A DNA stretch of 36,164 bases from Ramlibacter aquaticus (GTDB lineage Bacteria; Pseudomonadota; Gammaproteobacteria; Burkholderiales; Burkholderiaceae_C), in the NCBI RefSeq assembly GCF_015159745.1, contig NZ_JADDOJ010000040.1, positions 1 to 36,164 on the forward strand. The letters run 5' to 3'. Position 1 is the first letter of the stretch. Every line of letters starts with the position of its first letter. The notes beneath the pieces were generated by a model. It did not search any database. It worked only from the letters and a program-made list of their open reading frames with translations, and was not told the DNA's origin. Both the position numbers and the translations under genes were made by a program. Of the stretch, positions 1 to 7,787 are shown piece after piece.

Positions 1-59
1 TCCTTGGGGTGGGTTGTGTCGCCCCGGTCGGCGTCCTCGCGTCCCGGGTGCGCGCTCTC

Positions 60-1127
60 TCAGCGGCGCAGGCGCGCGCAGACGGCCTCGGTCACCTGCG
101 CGGTGGTCGCGCGGCCGCCCAGGTCCCGGGTGTGCAGCGCCGGGTCGGCGGTGACGGATTCGATCGCCGCCATCAGGCGGCTAGCCGCCTCCGCTTCTCC
201 CAGGTGCTCCAGCAGCATCACGCAGCTCCAGAAGGTGCCCACGGGGTTGGCCAGGCCCTGGCCCATGATGTCGAAGGCCGAGCCGTGGATGGGCTCGAAC
301 ATGCTGGGGTAGCGGCGTTCCGGGTCGATGTTGCCGGTGGGCGCGATGCCCAGGCTGCCGGCCAGCGCGGCCGCCAGGTCGCTCAGGATGTCGGCATGCA
401 GGTTGGTGGCCACCAGCGTGTCCAGCGAGGCCGGGCGGTTCACCATGCGCGCGGTGCAGGCGTCCACCAGCTCCTTGTCCCAGCGCACGTCGGGGAACTC
501 ACGGCTGACCTGCAGGGCAATCTCGTCCCACATGACCATGGCGTGGCGCTGCGCGTTGGACTTGGTCACCACCGTCAGCAGCTTGCGCGGGCGCGACTGC
601 GCGAGGCGGAAGGCGAACCGCATGATGCGCTCCACCCCGGCGCGCGTCATCATGCTCACGTCGGTCGCCACCTCGATCGGATGCCCCTGGTGGGCGCGTC
701 CGCCCACGCCGGCGTACTCGCCCTCGGAGTTCTCGCGCACGATCACCCAGTCGAGGTCGGCCGGGGTGCAGCGCTTGAGCGGGGCGTCGATGCCCGGCAG
801 GATGCGCGTGGGCCGCACGTTGGCGTACTGGTCGAAGCCCTGGCAGATCTTCAGCCGCAGGCCCCACAGCGTCACATGGTCGGGGATGAGCGGGTCGCCG
901 GCCGAGCCGAACAGGATCGCGTCCATGGGCCGCAGCGCCTCCAGGCCGTCCTCCGGCATCATGCGGCCATGGGCGCGGTAGAAGTCGCCGCCCCAGTCGA
1001 AGCTGCGGAATTCGAAGGCGAACCCGGCGCCGCCCTCGGCCAGGGCCTGCAGCACCTGCTGCCCCGCGGGAACCACTTCCTTGCCGATGCCATCGCCGGG
1101 GATGCAGGCGATCTTGTAGCGCTTCAT
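60..1127 (-). CDS. Tartrate/D-malate dehydrogenase (isocitrate/isopropylmalate dehydrogenase superfamily)
   Basis: A 355-residue cytoplasmic NAD-dependent beta-decarboxylating dehydrogenase. It starts with the family's IPGDGIG motif (residues 8-14), carries the hallmark stretch FGSAGDP with DHVTLWGLRL, and ends with the substrate/cofactor motif FEPIHGSAFDI. These favour the tartrate dehydrogenase/D-malate dehydrogenase branch (TtuC/DmlA/YeaU) over LeuB. The family oxidises and decarboxylates tartrate or D-malate with Mn2+ or Mg2+. I chose the ATG at 1127 because GGAGGTT (1134-1140) sits 6 bases upstream; the open frame runs 17 codons further without such a site. The gene is divergent from a LysR regulator 92 bp away, which is the usual arrangement for a LysR-controlled catabolic gene. 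The exact substrate cannot be read from sequence. Confidence 0.88.
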   Translation of the reverse strand: MKRYKIACIPGDGIGKEVVPAGQQVLQALAEGGAGFAFEFRSFDWGGDFYRAHGRMMPEDGLEALRPMDAILFGSAGDPLIPDHVTLWGLRLKICQGFDQYANVRPTRILPGIDAPLKRCTPADLDWVIVRENSEGEYAGVGGRAHQGHPIEVATDVSMMTRAGVERIMRFAFRLAQSRPRKLLTVVTKSNAQRHAMVMWDEIALQVSREFPDVRWDKELVDACTARMVNRPASLDTLVATNLHADILSDLAAALAGSLGIAPTGNIDPERRYPSMFEPIHGSAFDIMGQGLANPVGTFWSCVMLLEHLGEAEAASRLMAAIESVTADPALHTRDLGGRATTAQVTEAVCARLRR

Positions 1128-1186
1128 GAGATGAACCTCCATGGAGCCGCCACTGTAGGCCGGTGGCCGGCCTTGCACACACGACA

Positions 1187-1217
1187 GGATTCAAGGCATT
1201 CTTGAGCCTGGATTCAA
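1187..1217. promoter_or_regulatory. Candidate LysR operator in the divergent promoter
   Basis: The 92-bp gap between the dehydrogenase and the LysR gene holds a perfect inverted repeat TCAAG-N5-CTTGA (1191-1205). It also holds a direct repeat GGATTCAA at 1187-1194 and 1210-1217, with starts 23 bp apart. LysR proteins bind dyads in exactly this position to control themselves and the divergent gene. Assigning the site to this regulator is inference; it is not a strict T-N11-A box. Confidence 0.4.
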
Positions 1218-1219
1218 CA

Positions 1220-2137
1220 ATGACCCCGCCCACGCCCCTCGCCTCCCAGGACCTGCAGTTCTTCAGCCTGCTGGTGCGCTGCGGCAGCCTCACGGCCGCC
1301 GCGCGCGAGCTGGGGCTGACCACCCCCGCGATCAGCAAGCGCCTGGCGGCGCTGGAGCAGAAGCTGGGCGTCACGCTGCTGCACCGGACCACGCGCCGCC
1401 TGGCGCTGACGCCCGAAGGCCAGGCCCTGCTCCAGGGCGGGCGCCGCATCGTCGGCGAGATCGAAGCCCTGGGCCAGCAGTTGCAGGGCGCCACCCAGGA
1501 ACCCGCCGGCCTGCTGCGCGTCAATGCCACGCTGGGCTTCGGCCGCATGCAGGTGGCTCCGGCCGTGGCCAGCTTCCGCCGGCGGCACCCGCGGGTCGAC
1601 GTGCAGCTGCAGCTCTCGGCCTCGCCGCCCGCCGCGGCGGAGGACGCCTGGGATGTCTGCGTGCGCTTCGGCGCCCTGCCTGACTCCCGACTGGTGGCGC
1701 GCCAGCTGGCCCCGAACCGGCGCCTGCTGTGTGCATCGCCCGGCTACCTGGCCGCCCGCGGCGCGCCACGCAGCCCGGCCGAGCTGGCCCAGCATGACTT
1801 CATCGCGATCCGCCAGGCCGACGACGTGCAGGGCCTGTTGCGACTGGCCACCGGGCGGCGCCAGGAAGCCGTGCGCCTGGCCGGGGGGCTGTCCACCAAC
1901 GACGGCGAAGTGGCGGTGGGCTGGGCCCTCGCCGGGCTGGGCGTGGTGCTGCGGGCCGAGTGGGACGTGGCGCGCTACCTGCGCAGCGGCCGGCTGGTGC
2001 AGTTGCTGCCCCAATGGCAGGCGCCGCCGGCGGACATCCACGCCGTCTACCCGGCACGGCTGCAGCACCTGTCGCGCGTGCGGGCCTTCGTGGACCACCT
2101 GGCCCAGCACCTGGCCCGCGGCGCCCCGCCCGCCTGA
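1220..2137 (+). CDS. LysR-family transcriptional regulator
   Basis: A 305-residue LysR-type regulator. The N-terminal winged helix-turn-helix covers about residues 8-67 (FFSLLVRCGSLTAAARELG, then TTPAISKRLAALEQKLGVTLL, RTTRRLALTPEG), followed by a two-lobed substrate-binding domain from about residue 90. The RTTRR/LTPEG form resembles the DmlR/PtxR-like cluster of betaproteobacteria. ATG 1220 was chosen because the HTH begins a normal distance after it; the frame is open further upstream to 1163 but has no better start. Divergent placement suggests it controls the dehydrogenase at 60-1127, with tartrate, malate or a related acid as likely effector. The effector is inference. Confidence 0.88.
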   Translation: MTPPTPLASQDLQFFSLLVRCGSLTAAARELGLTTPAISKRLAALEQKLGVTLLHRTTRRLALTPEGQALLQGGRRIVGEIEALGQQLQGATQEPAGLLRVNATLGFGRMQVAPAVASFRRRHPRVDVQLQLSASPPAAAEDAWDVCVRFGALPDSRLVARQLAPNRRLLCASPGYLAARGAPRSPAELAQHDFIAIRQADDVQGLLRLATGRRQEAVRLAGGLSTNDGEVAVGWALAGLGVVLRAEWDVARYLRSGRLVQLLPQWQAPPADIHAVYPARLQHLSRVRAFVDHLAQHLARGAPPA

Positions 2138-2139
2138 GC

Positions 2140-2167
2140 AAAAAAAAGCGGCGCCCGAAGGCGCCGC
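2140..2167 (-). terminator. Rho-independent terminator of the molybdenum hydroxylase genes
   Basis: A perfect 8-bp stem GCGGCGCC (2148-2155) and GGCGCCGC (2160-2167) closes a CGAA (TTCG on the minus strand) tetraloop. Eight A residues at 2140-2147 give a U tract when read on the minus strand. It lies 20 bp after the stop of the large subunit. The plus-strand side has no T run, so it should mainly stop leftward transcription. Confidence 0.8.
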
Positions 2168-2187
2168 AGTTCCCCTCGGAGTCTCGT

Positions 2188-4338
2188 TCAGGCCGTGGCG
2201 GTGCGGATCGCCTGCGCCGTCATGGGCAGCTTGCGCACGCGCTTGCCGGTGAGCGTGGCGACCGCGTTGGCGATCGCCGGCACCACCAGCGCCGTGGCAG
2301 GCTCACCGATGCCGCCCGGCTTCTCGGTGCTCTTGACGAGCACGATGTCGATCACCGGCGTCTCGTACATGCGCACCACCGGGTAGTCGTGGAAGTTGGA
2401 CTGCTGCACGCGGCCCTTCTCCATCGTGATCTCCTGCTTGAGGCCGGCGCCCATGCCGAACACGACAGCCGACATGATCTGCGCCTCGACGGTGTCGGGG
2501 TTGACCATCTGGCCGACGTCGGCGGCGATGGTCACGCGGTGCACGCGCACTTCGCCGTCCTTGTCCAGGCTGACCTCGGCCACCTGCGCCATGTAGGTGT
2601 CATAGCCTTCCATGAGCGCGATACCGCGGGCGCGGCCGGCCGCGGGCGGCGTGGCCCAGCCGGCCTTCTGCGCCGCCAGCTTCAGCACGTTCGCGAAGCG
2701 CGGCTGGTCCTTCAGCAGGGCCAGGCGGTACTCATACGGGTCCTTGCCTGCCGCGTGGGCCAGTTCGTCCATGAAGCTCTCGTTGGCGAAGGCGTTCATG
2801 TTGTGGCTGACCGCACGCCAGTAGCCGACGCGGAAGCCGGTGTCATGGATGATCAGGTCGTGGCGGGTGTTGGGCACCGCGTAGCCGGTGACCGAGGCCT
2901 CCGCCATGAACGGGTCCAGCGTCTTGGGCGGCAGGCCGAAGGCGCGCTGCGTCACCGACTGGGAAGCCACCTGGAAGTGCAGCGCCACCGGCATGCCGTT
3001 GGCGTCCAGGCCGGCCTGCAGGCGGTTCACGCCCACCGGGCGGTAGAAGTCGTGCGACATGTCGTCCTCACGGCTCCACACCAGCTTGACCGGACGGCCC
3101 ACGGCCTTGGATATCTGCGCGGCCTGGCTGATGAAGTCCAGCTCCAGGCGGCGGCCGAAACCGCCCCCCAGGAAGGTGGTGCGCAGCGTCACGTCCTCGG
3201 GCTTGACGCCCACCGCGGCCGCGACCGCGCCCTGCGCGCCCTGCTGGAACTGCGTGGGGCCGATCACCAGCACCTTGCCGTTCTCGTAGCTGGCGGTGAA
3301 GTTCATGGGCTCCATGGGCGCGTGGGCCTGCAGGGGCGTCACGTACTCGGCCTTCACCACCTTGGCGGCGCCCGCCATCGCGGTCTTCACGTCGCCCTTG
3401 GGCTTGACGATGTCGATCGGCTCCACGGTGTCCAGCGCGGCGCGGGTGCCACCGATGATGCTGTTGTGGTCGAGGGCGGCGACGCTGCCTTCGTCCCAGG
3501 TCACCTTCAGCTGCTGGCGGGCCTTCTGGGCGCGCCAGTAGCTGTCGGCCACCACGGCCACGCCATCGGCCACCTGCACCACCGCCAGCACGCCGGGCAT
3601 TCCCTTGACGGCCGAGTCGTCATAGGACTTGGGCTTGCCGCCGATCACGGGGCACTGCTCGATGCTGGCGTAGACCATGCCGGGCAGCTTCACGTCGATG
3701 CCGAACTGCGCCGTGCCGTTCACCTTCATGGGGGTGTCCAGGCGGCGGGTGCGCTTGCCGACGATGCGGAAATCCTTGGGGTCCTTCAGCGCCGGCTTGG
3801 CGATGACGGGCATGGTCGAGGCGTCGGCCGACAGCTCGCCGTAGGTGGCCTTCTTGCCGTCCGGGCCCAGCACCATGCCGTCCTCGGCGCGCAGCGCGCT
3901 GCGGTCCACGTTCCAGCGCTTGGCAGCCGCCATCAGCAGCATCTCGCGCACCTGGGCGCCGGCGATGCGCAGCTTCTCCCAGCCGTCGCGCACGGAGGTC
4001 GAGCCGCCGGTGATCTGCGCGCCCAGCAGGTCGTTCGTATAGGCCTTGTCGGGCGGCGCCACCGCGACCTGGATCTGGTCGAGCCGCACGTTCAGCTCTT
4101 CGGCGATCAGCATGGGCATGGAGGTGTAGACACCCTGGCCCATCTCGGAACGCGCGGTGAGCAGCGTGATGACGTTGTCGTCGGAGATGTGCACCCAGGC
4201 GTTCGGGGTGTGCAGCGTGGCGGCGGCGTTCGCCGGCTTGTTCAGGCCGGGGACGGCGACGCCCACCAGCAGGCCGCCGGTGAGTGCGGCGGTGCCCTTG
4301 AGGAAGCCGCGGCGGGAGGTTTCGGTCGTTTGGTTCAT
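2188..4338 (-). CDS. Molybdopterin-binding large subunit of a xanthine dehydrogenase-family oxidoreductase (IorB-like)
   Basis: A 716-residue molybdenum cofactor subunit of the isoquinoline 1-oxidoreductase/aldehyde dehydrogenase type. A twin-arginine signal is visible at the start (SRRGFLKG, residues 8-15, followed by a hydrophobic stretch and an Ala-rich cleavage region near 37-40), so the enzyme is probably exported folded to the periplasm. Further in are the family's GGGFGRRLELDF motif and the GIGEPATALV segment near the C terminus, which carries the active-site Glu of the family. Start ATG 4338 follows AAGGAGC; the open frame continues upstream only as a shadow of other genes. It lies 14 bp after the 2Fe-2S subunit gene, with which it forms the enzyme. 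No cytochrome subunit or XdhC-type maturation gene is next to it. The substrate (aldehyde or N-heterocycle) is unknown. Confidence 0.9.
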   Translation of the reverse strand: MNQTTETSRRGFLKGTAALTGGLLVGVAVPGLNKPANAAATLHTPNAWVHISDDNVITLLTARSEMGQGVYTSMPMLIAEELNVRLDQIQVAVAPPDKAYTNDLLGAQITGGSTSVRDGWEKLRIAGAQVREMLLMAAAKRWNVDRSALRAEDGMVLGPDGKKATYGELSADASTMPVIAKPALKDPKDFRIVGKRTRRLDTPMKVNGTAQFGIDVKLPGMVYASIEQCPVIGGKPKSYDDSAVKGMPGVLAVVQVADGVAVVADSYWRAQKARQQLKVTWDEGSVAALDHNSIIGGTRAALDTVEPIDIVKPKGDVKTAMAGAAKVVKAEYVTPLQAHAPMEPMNFTASYENGKVLVIGPTQFQQGAQGAVAAAVGVKPEDVTLRTTFLGGGFGRRLELDFISQAAQISKAVGRPVKLVWSREDDMSHDFYRPVGVNRLQAGLDANGMPVALHFQVASQSVTQRAFGLPPKTLDPFMAEASVTGYAVPNTRHDLIIHDTGFRVGYWRAVSHNMNAFANESFMDELAHAAGKDPYEYRLALLKDQPRFANVLKLAAQKAGWATPPAAGRARGIALMEGYDTYMAQVAEVSLDKDGEVRVHRVTIAADVGQMVNPDTVEAQIMSAVVFGMGAGLKQEITMEKGRVQQSNFHDYPVVRMYETPVIDIVLVKSTEKPGGIGEPATALVVPAIANAVATLTGKRVRKLPMTAQAIRTATA

Positions 4339-4352
4339 GTCCGTGTGCTCCT

Positions 4353-4817
4353 TCAGGCCTTGCGCATGGACGCGGCGGCGTCCTTGATGGCCGCGCGAAC
4401 ACGCGGGTAGGTGCCGCAACGGCAGACGTTGCCACTCATGGCCTGGTCGATGTCGTTGTCGGTCGGGTTCTTGTTGCCGGCCAGCAGCGCGGCGGCGCTC
4501 ATCAGCTGGCCGGATTGGCAGTAGCCGCACTGCGGCACGTCGTGCTTGATCCACGCCACCTGCAGCGGGTGGGTGTTGTCGGTGGACAGGCTCTCGACGG
4601 TGGCGACGTCCTGGCCTTGCACCGCGGACAGCGGGGTCTGGCAGGAACGCACGGGCTTGCCGTTCAGGTGCACGGTGCAGGCGCCGCACAGCGCCTTGCC
4701 GCAACCGAATTTGGTCCCGGTGAGTCCGATCTCGTCCCGGATCACCCACAGCAGCGGGGTATCCGCTTCGGCATTGGCCGAGACGGCCTTGCCATTGATC
4801 TTGAAATTGACTGCCAT
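4353..4817 (-). CDS. (2Fe-2S)-binding small subunit of the molybdenum hydroxylase (IorA-like)
   Basis: A 154-residue electron-transfer subunit. The plant-type ferredoxin domain carries Cys39, 44, 47 and 59 ([14 protein letters not shown]), and the C-terminal four-helix domain carries Cys97, 100, 132 and 134 ([16 protein letters not shown]). Together these bind the two [2Fe-2S] clusters typical of the xanthine oxidase small subunit. ATG 4817 is the start that gives the usual MxVNFKING beginning; the open frame upstream adds 46 residues not typical of the family. It has no signal peptide of its own, so it would be carried out by the Tat signal of the partner subunit, as is known for related enzymes. 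It is the first gene of a two-gene operon. Confidence 0.92.
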   Translation of the reverse strand: MAVNFKINGKAVSANAEADTPLLWVIRDEIGLTGTKFGCGKALCGACTVHLNGKPVRSCQTPLSAVQGQDVATVESLSTDNTHPLQVAWIKHDVPQCGYCQSGQLMSAAALLAGNKNPTDNDIDQAMSGNVCRCGTYPRVRAAIKDAAASMRKA

Positions 4818-4933
4818 GCCTGGTCTCGCTCTCTTCTCCTGCGGCCGGGGAATCGCGCCCGGCCTTGTCGCGTGGGGGTCGGCTTTCGCCAGCCCCGAAC
4901 GCAACATAGTGAATTTCGCTGCTGGCCCAGCCG

Positions 4934-4972
4934 GGGTTAACCCGGAACCCTGCAAATGTTCTCAGGCTGAGA
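4934..4972. promoter_or_regulatory. Palindromes between the oxidoreductase operon and the MFS gene
   Basis: The roughly 200-bp divergent gap (4818-5019) contains two separate palindromes: GGGTTAACCC at 4934-4943 and TCTCAG-G-CTGAGA at 4960-4972. They lie where an operator for either divergent gene would be expected. No local regulator gene is present to assign them to, and I see no convincing -35/-10 pair. Confidence 0.25.
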
Positions 4973-5019
4973 CACAGGGTCGGGCTGCGGGGGCTTGAAC
5001 CTGACTGGAAGCCAGCAAG

Positions 5020-6294
5020 GTGGCGAGGGCCCACAATGCGCGTCCCTTCCCCGCTGCTGCATCCCCTTCCGTGTCCCAGACGACCCCTGCCGCCCCGGGC
5101 GGCGATCCCGCCGCGCCCCTGTCGCCCCAGACCGTGCGCCTCATGGCCGCCGGCGCGGGCCTGTGCGTCGCCAGCAACTACTTCGTGCAGCCCCTGCTGC
5201 CGCTGCTGGCGCAACAGTTCGGCATCGGCGCGAGCCACGCGGGCTTTCTCGTCACCGTCTCGCAGCTGGGCTACATCTGCGGCCTGCTGTTCCTGGTGCC
5301 GCTGGGCGACCTGCTGGAGCGCCGCAGCCTGCTGGTCGCCTGCACCAGCCTCACCGCCGTCTTCCTCTGCGGCATGGGGCTCGCGCCGAATGTCTACATG
5401 CTGATGGCCGCCTCGGTGCTGGTGGGGCTCACCAGCGTTGCCGCGCAGGTCCTGGTGCCCATGGCCGCCCACCTGGCGCCCGTCGCGCGGCGCGGCCGCG
5501 TGGTGAGCACCGTGATGAGCGGCCTGCTGCTGGGCATCCTGCTGGCGCGCTTCGCCTCGGGCGTGGTGGCCCAGCTGATGGGCTGGCGCGCGGTGTACCT
5601 GATCGCCGCGGCGCTGATGGCCCTGTTCGCCTGGATGTGCGGCCGCCGCCTGCCGCGCGTGCCACCCACGGCCACGGGCGGCTGGCGTGCGCTGATGGTG
5701 TCCATCGTGCAGCTGGCCCTGAACGAGCCCGTGCTGCGCCGGCGAGGACTGGTCGGCGGCCTCTCGTTCGCCGGCTTCGCCGCCTTCTGGACCGCGCTGG
5801 GCTTCATGCTCAAGGATTCGCGCGGCGCGGGGGAGGCCGCGATCGGCTCGGTCGCGCTGGCCGGCGTGGTCGGTGCGCTCAGCGCGCGCTTCGCGGGCCG
5901 CATCGCCGACCGCGGCTGGGCCCGCCTCTCGACGGGAGGCTTCCTCGTCGTCACGGTGGCGAGCTGGGCCGCCCTGGCGGCCGCGCCCTCGTCCACCGCG
6001 GCGTTGGTGGCCGGCGTCATCGTGCTGGACCTCGGCCTGCAGGGCACCCACATCTCGAACCAGAGCGAGATCTACCGCCTGGACGAGCGCGCGCGCAGCC
6101 GCATCACCACCGTGTACATGACGCTGTATTTCATCGGCGGGGCCCTGGGCTCCGCGCTGTCCGGCTGGGCCTACACCTGGCGCGGCTGGCCCGCGGTGTG
6201 CGGCCTGGGCGCGGTGCTGGGCGTGGCCGCCTGGGGCGTCTGGGCCCTGGGCGAACTGCGGCTGCCGCTGGCCGCGATGCGCCACCGGTCCTGA
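5020..6294 (+). CDS. MFS transporter
   Basis: A hydrophobic protein of up to 424 residues with about 12 membrane helices separated by short basic loops. It belongs to the major facilitator superfamily, in the drug:H+ antiporter-like group related to YdhP/YybF proteins. The conserved loop between helices 2 and 3 is present (PLGDLLERRSLL). The start is uncertain. GTG 5020 is the longest frame with a weak GGAAG upstream; GTG 5071 would remove 17 non-conserved residues and start at a typical SQTTPAAP leader. The ATG at 5036 is out of frame. The gene is divergent from the molybdenum hydroxylase genes and convergent with the next gene. Substrate unknown. Confidence 0.85.
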   Translation: MARAHNARPFPAAASPSVSQTTPAAPGGDPAAPLSPQTVRLMAAGAGLCVASNYFVQPLLPLLAQQFGIGASHAGFLVTVSQLGYICGLLFLVPLGDLLERRSLLVACTSLTAVFLCGMGLAPNVYMLMAASVLVGLTSVAAQVLVPMAAHLAPVARRGRVVSTVMSGLLLGILLARFASGVVAQLMGWRAVYLIAAALMALFAWMCGRRLPRVPPTATGGWRALMVSIVQLALNEPVLRRRGLVGGLSFAGFAAFWTALGFMLKDSRGAGEAAIGSVALAGVVGALSARFAGRIADRGWARLSTGGFLVVTVASWAALAAAPSSTAALVAGVIVLDLGLQGTHISNQSEIYRLDERARSRITTVYMTLYFIGGALGSALSGWAYTWRGWPAVCGLGAVLGVAAWGVWALGELRLPLAAMRHRS

Positions 6295-6329
6295 GGCGGT
6301 TGACGGGCTGGCCGAGCCCCGGCCGCTCA

Positions 6330-6350
6330 GGCCCGCAGGCGGGTCGGGCC
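6330..6350. terminator. Possible hairpin between convergent genes
   Basis: GGCCCG (6330-6335) and CGGGCC (6345-6350) form a 6-bp stem over a 9-base loop between the MFS gene and the convergent hydrolase gene. No T tract is present on either side, so a terminator role is only suggested by position. Confidence 0.25.
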
Positions 6351-6352
6351 CC

Positions 6353-7645
6353 TCACTTCAGGACGGCCCGGTACACGGCTTCCCGGGCCGCGCGGCGCAG
6401 GGGCAGGTTCGCCGGCGAAGGCACCTGGACCAGGAGCATGGCGAACATGTTCTGCTTCGGGTCGATCCAGAACAGGGTGCCGTAGAAGCCGAACCAGCCG
6501 TAGTCGCCGATGGAGCCGGGGATGTCATTGCCGCCTTGCGCCGTGCGGACCACGACGCCCAGCCCGAAGCCGTTGCCGTTGTCGACGGAGGGCGATGAGA
6601 TGCTCACCTTCGGCGTGGGGCCGGGCAGCGGCGTCTGCAGGACGTCGGTGTGCAGCATGCGCGCCGACTGCGGGCTGAGGATGCGCACGCCGTCGAGCAC
6701 ACCGTCGTTGAGCAGCATCTGGCACAAGCGCGCGTAGTCGTCCGCGGTGGACACGAGCCCGTGGCCGCCCGCGGCCCAGCGCGGCGACTTCTCGACCTCC
6801 CACATGGCCGGCCGCTTGCCGGTGGCAGGGTTGACCTGGGGCTGCGCCAGCAGGGGCAGTTGCGCGGCGTCCACCCTGAAGCCGGTGTGGTCCATGCGAA
6901 GCGGCGTGAAGAGCCGGGCACGCAGGAACTCGCTGAACTCCATGCCCGAGGCCACCTCGACGACGCGGCCCAGCACGTCGAAGGACATGCTGTACTCCCA
7001 GTGCGAGCCGGGCTGCCACTGCAGCGGCAGGCGCGCGATCTTCGCGCCGAACTCCGCATTGGTCTGGTTGCTGTCGAACAGGTTCGCGGCGTTGTAGCGC
7101 GACTTCACCAGGGAGTGGCCGAAGATGCCGTAGGTCAGCCCCGAGGTGTGGCGCAGCAGGTCGATGATGCGGATCGGTGCCTTCGCGGGCTCCAGCGCCA
7201 GTTGCGGCTTGCCGGCCGCGTCCACCGACTCCACGCCGACCTGCACGCCGGCGAACTCGGGGATGAACTTCGACAGCGGGTCGTTCAGCCGGATCTTGCC
7301 CTCGTCGACCAGCATCAGGACCGCGACCGCCGTGACCGGCTTGGTCATGGAGGCCATGCGGAACAGCGAGTCGGTGCTCATGGGCACCTTGGCCTCGCGG
7401 TCGCGCCAGCCCAGCGCCAGCTCCCAGGCCACCTTGCCGTCGCGGGCCACCAGCAGCACCGCACCGGGGATCTCGCCGGCGTCCACCTTGGCGCGAAGCG
7501 CCTCCGTGTAGGCCTGCAGCGCCGGCGTCGACAGGCCGACGTCCTCCGGCCGGGGCGCCTTGCGCAAGTCTTGCGAGGCGCAGCCCGCGAGCGCGAGCGT
7601 CGCGGCAAAGAACAGAAACAGCCAGGTTCTTGAAAAACGCCTCAT
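6353..7645 (-). CDS. Lipoprotein serine hydrolase of the beta-lactamase (class C/EstB) family
   Basis: A 430-residue protein with a lipoprotein signal (basic MRRFSR start, hydrophobic segment, lipobox LALAGC with Cys22), so it is likely anchored in the envelope. The catalytic S-x-x-K motif is SMTK (Ser99, Lys102). A Tyr motif equivalent (EYSMSFDVLG) and a late GWFGFYGT segment fit the EstB-like esterase group rather than true AmpC. The family contains esterases, D-aminopeptidases and penicillin-binding-like enzymes; a carboxylesterase or transesterase role is the most probable, but the substrate is not known. ATG 7645 gives the signal peptide directly and follows AAGGGGG. Monocistronic. Confidence 0.88.
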   Translation of the reverse strand: MRRFSRTWLFLFFAATLALAGCASQDLRKAPRPEDVGLSTPALQAYTEALRAKVDAGEIPGAVLLVARDGKVAWELALGWRDREAKVPMSTDSLFRMASMTKPVTAVAVLMLVDEGKIRLNDPLSKFIPEFAGVQVGVESVDAAGKPQLALEPAKAPIRIIDLLRHTSGLTYGIFGHSLVKSRYNAANLFDSNQTNAEFGAKIARLPLQWQPGSHWEYSMSFDVLGRVVEVASGMEFSEFLRARLFTPLRMDHTGFRVDAAQLPLLAQPQVNPATGKRPAMWEVEKSPRWAAGGHGLVSTADDYARLCQMLLNDGVLDGVRILSPQSARMLHTDVLQTPLPGPTPKVSISSPSVDNGNGFGLGVVVRTAQGGNDIPGSIGDYGWFGFYGTLFWIDPKQNMFAMLLVQVPSPANLPLRRAAREAVYRAVLK

Positions 7646-7667
7646 CCCACCCCCTTGTTGGGCGGCA

Positions 7668-7696
7668 AGGATGCGCTTGGGCTTGTAGGGTGTCAA
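7668..7696 (-). promoter_or_regulatory. Candidate promoter of the lipoprotein hydrolase gene
   Basis: On the minus strand a perfect TTGACA (7691-7696) is followed after 17 bp by a weak -10, CATCCT (7668-7673), which lies 22 bp before the start codon. The strong -35 and correct spacing support it; the -10 matches the consensus at only three positions. Confidence 0.4.
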
Positions 7697-7787
7697 CGGG
7701 AGTGACCACGAGCCGGGGGCAGCACGACATCGCGCCGCGCACGACAATAACTACCCGCGTCCCGGCCCTGCGTGCAGGCGCCAGGAC

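Noticed and set aside
1960..4410. An 816-codon open frame on the plus strand
   Set aside because: It is antisense to the molybdenum subunit, with His/Val/Leu/Gly/Arg-rich composition and no domain or ribosome site. It is a GC-skew artefact, like several other long plus-strand frames opposite the isc, uvrB and carboxylase genes.
2188..6285. A 1365-codon open frame on the minus strand
   Set aside because: Only the part up to 4338 is the molybdenum subunit. The upstream part is antisense to the MFS gene and out of frame with the 2Fe-2S gene, with His/Gln/Arg-rich low-complexity translation typical of GC-rich shadow frames.
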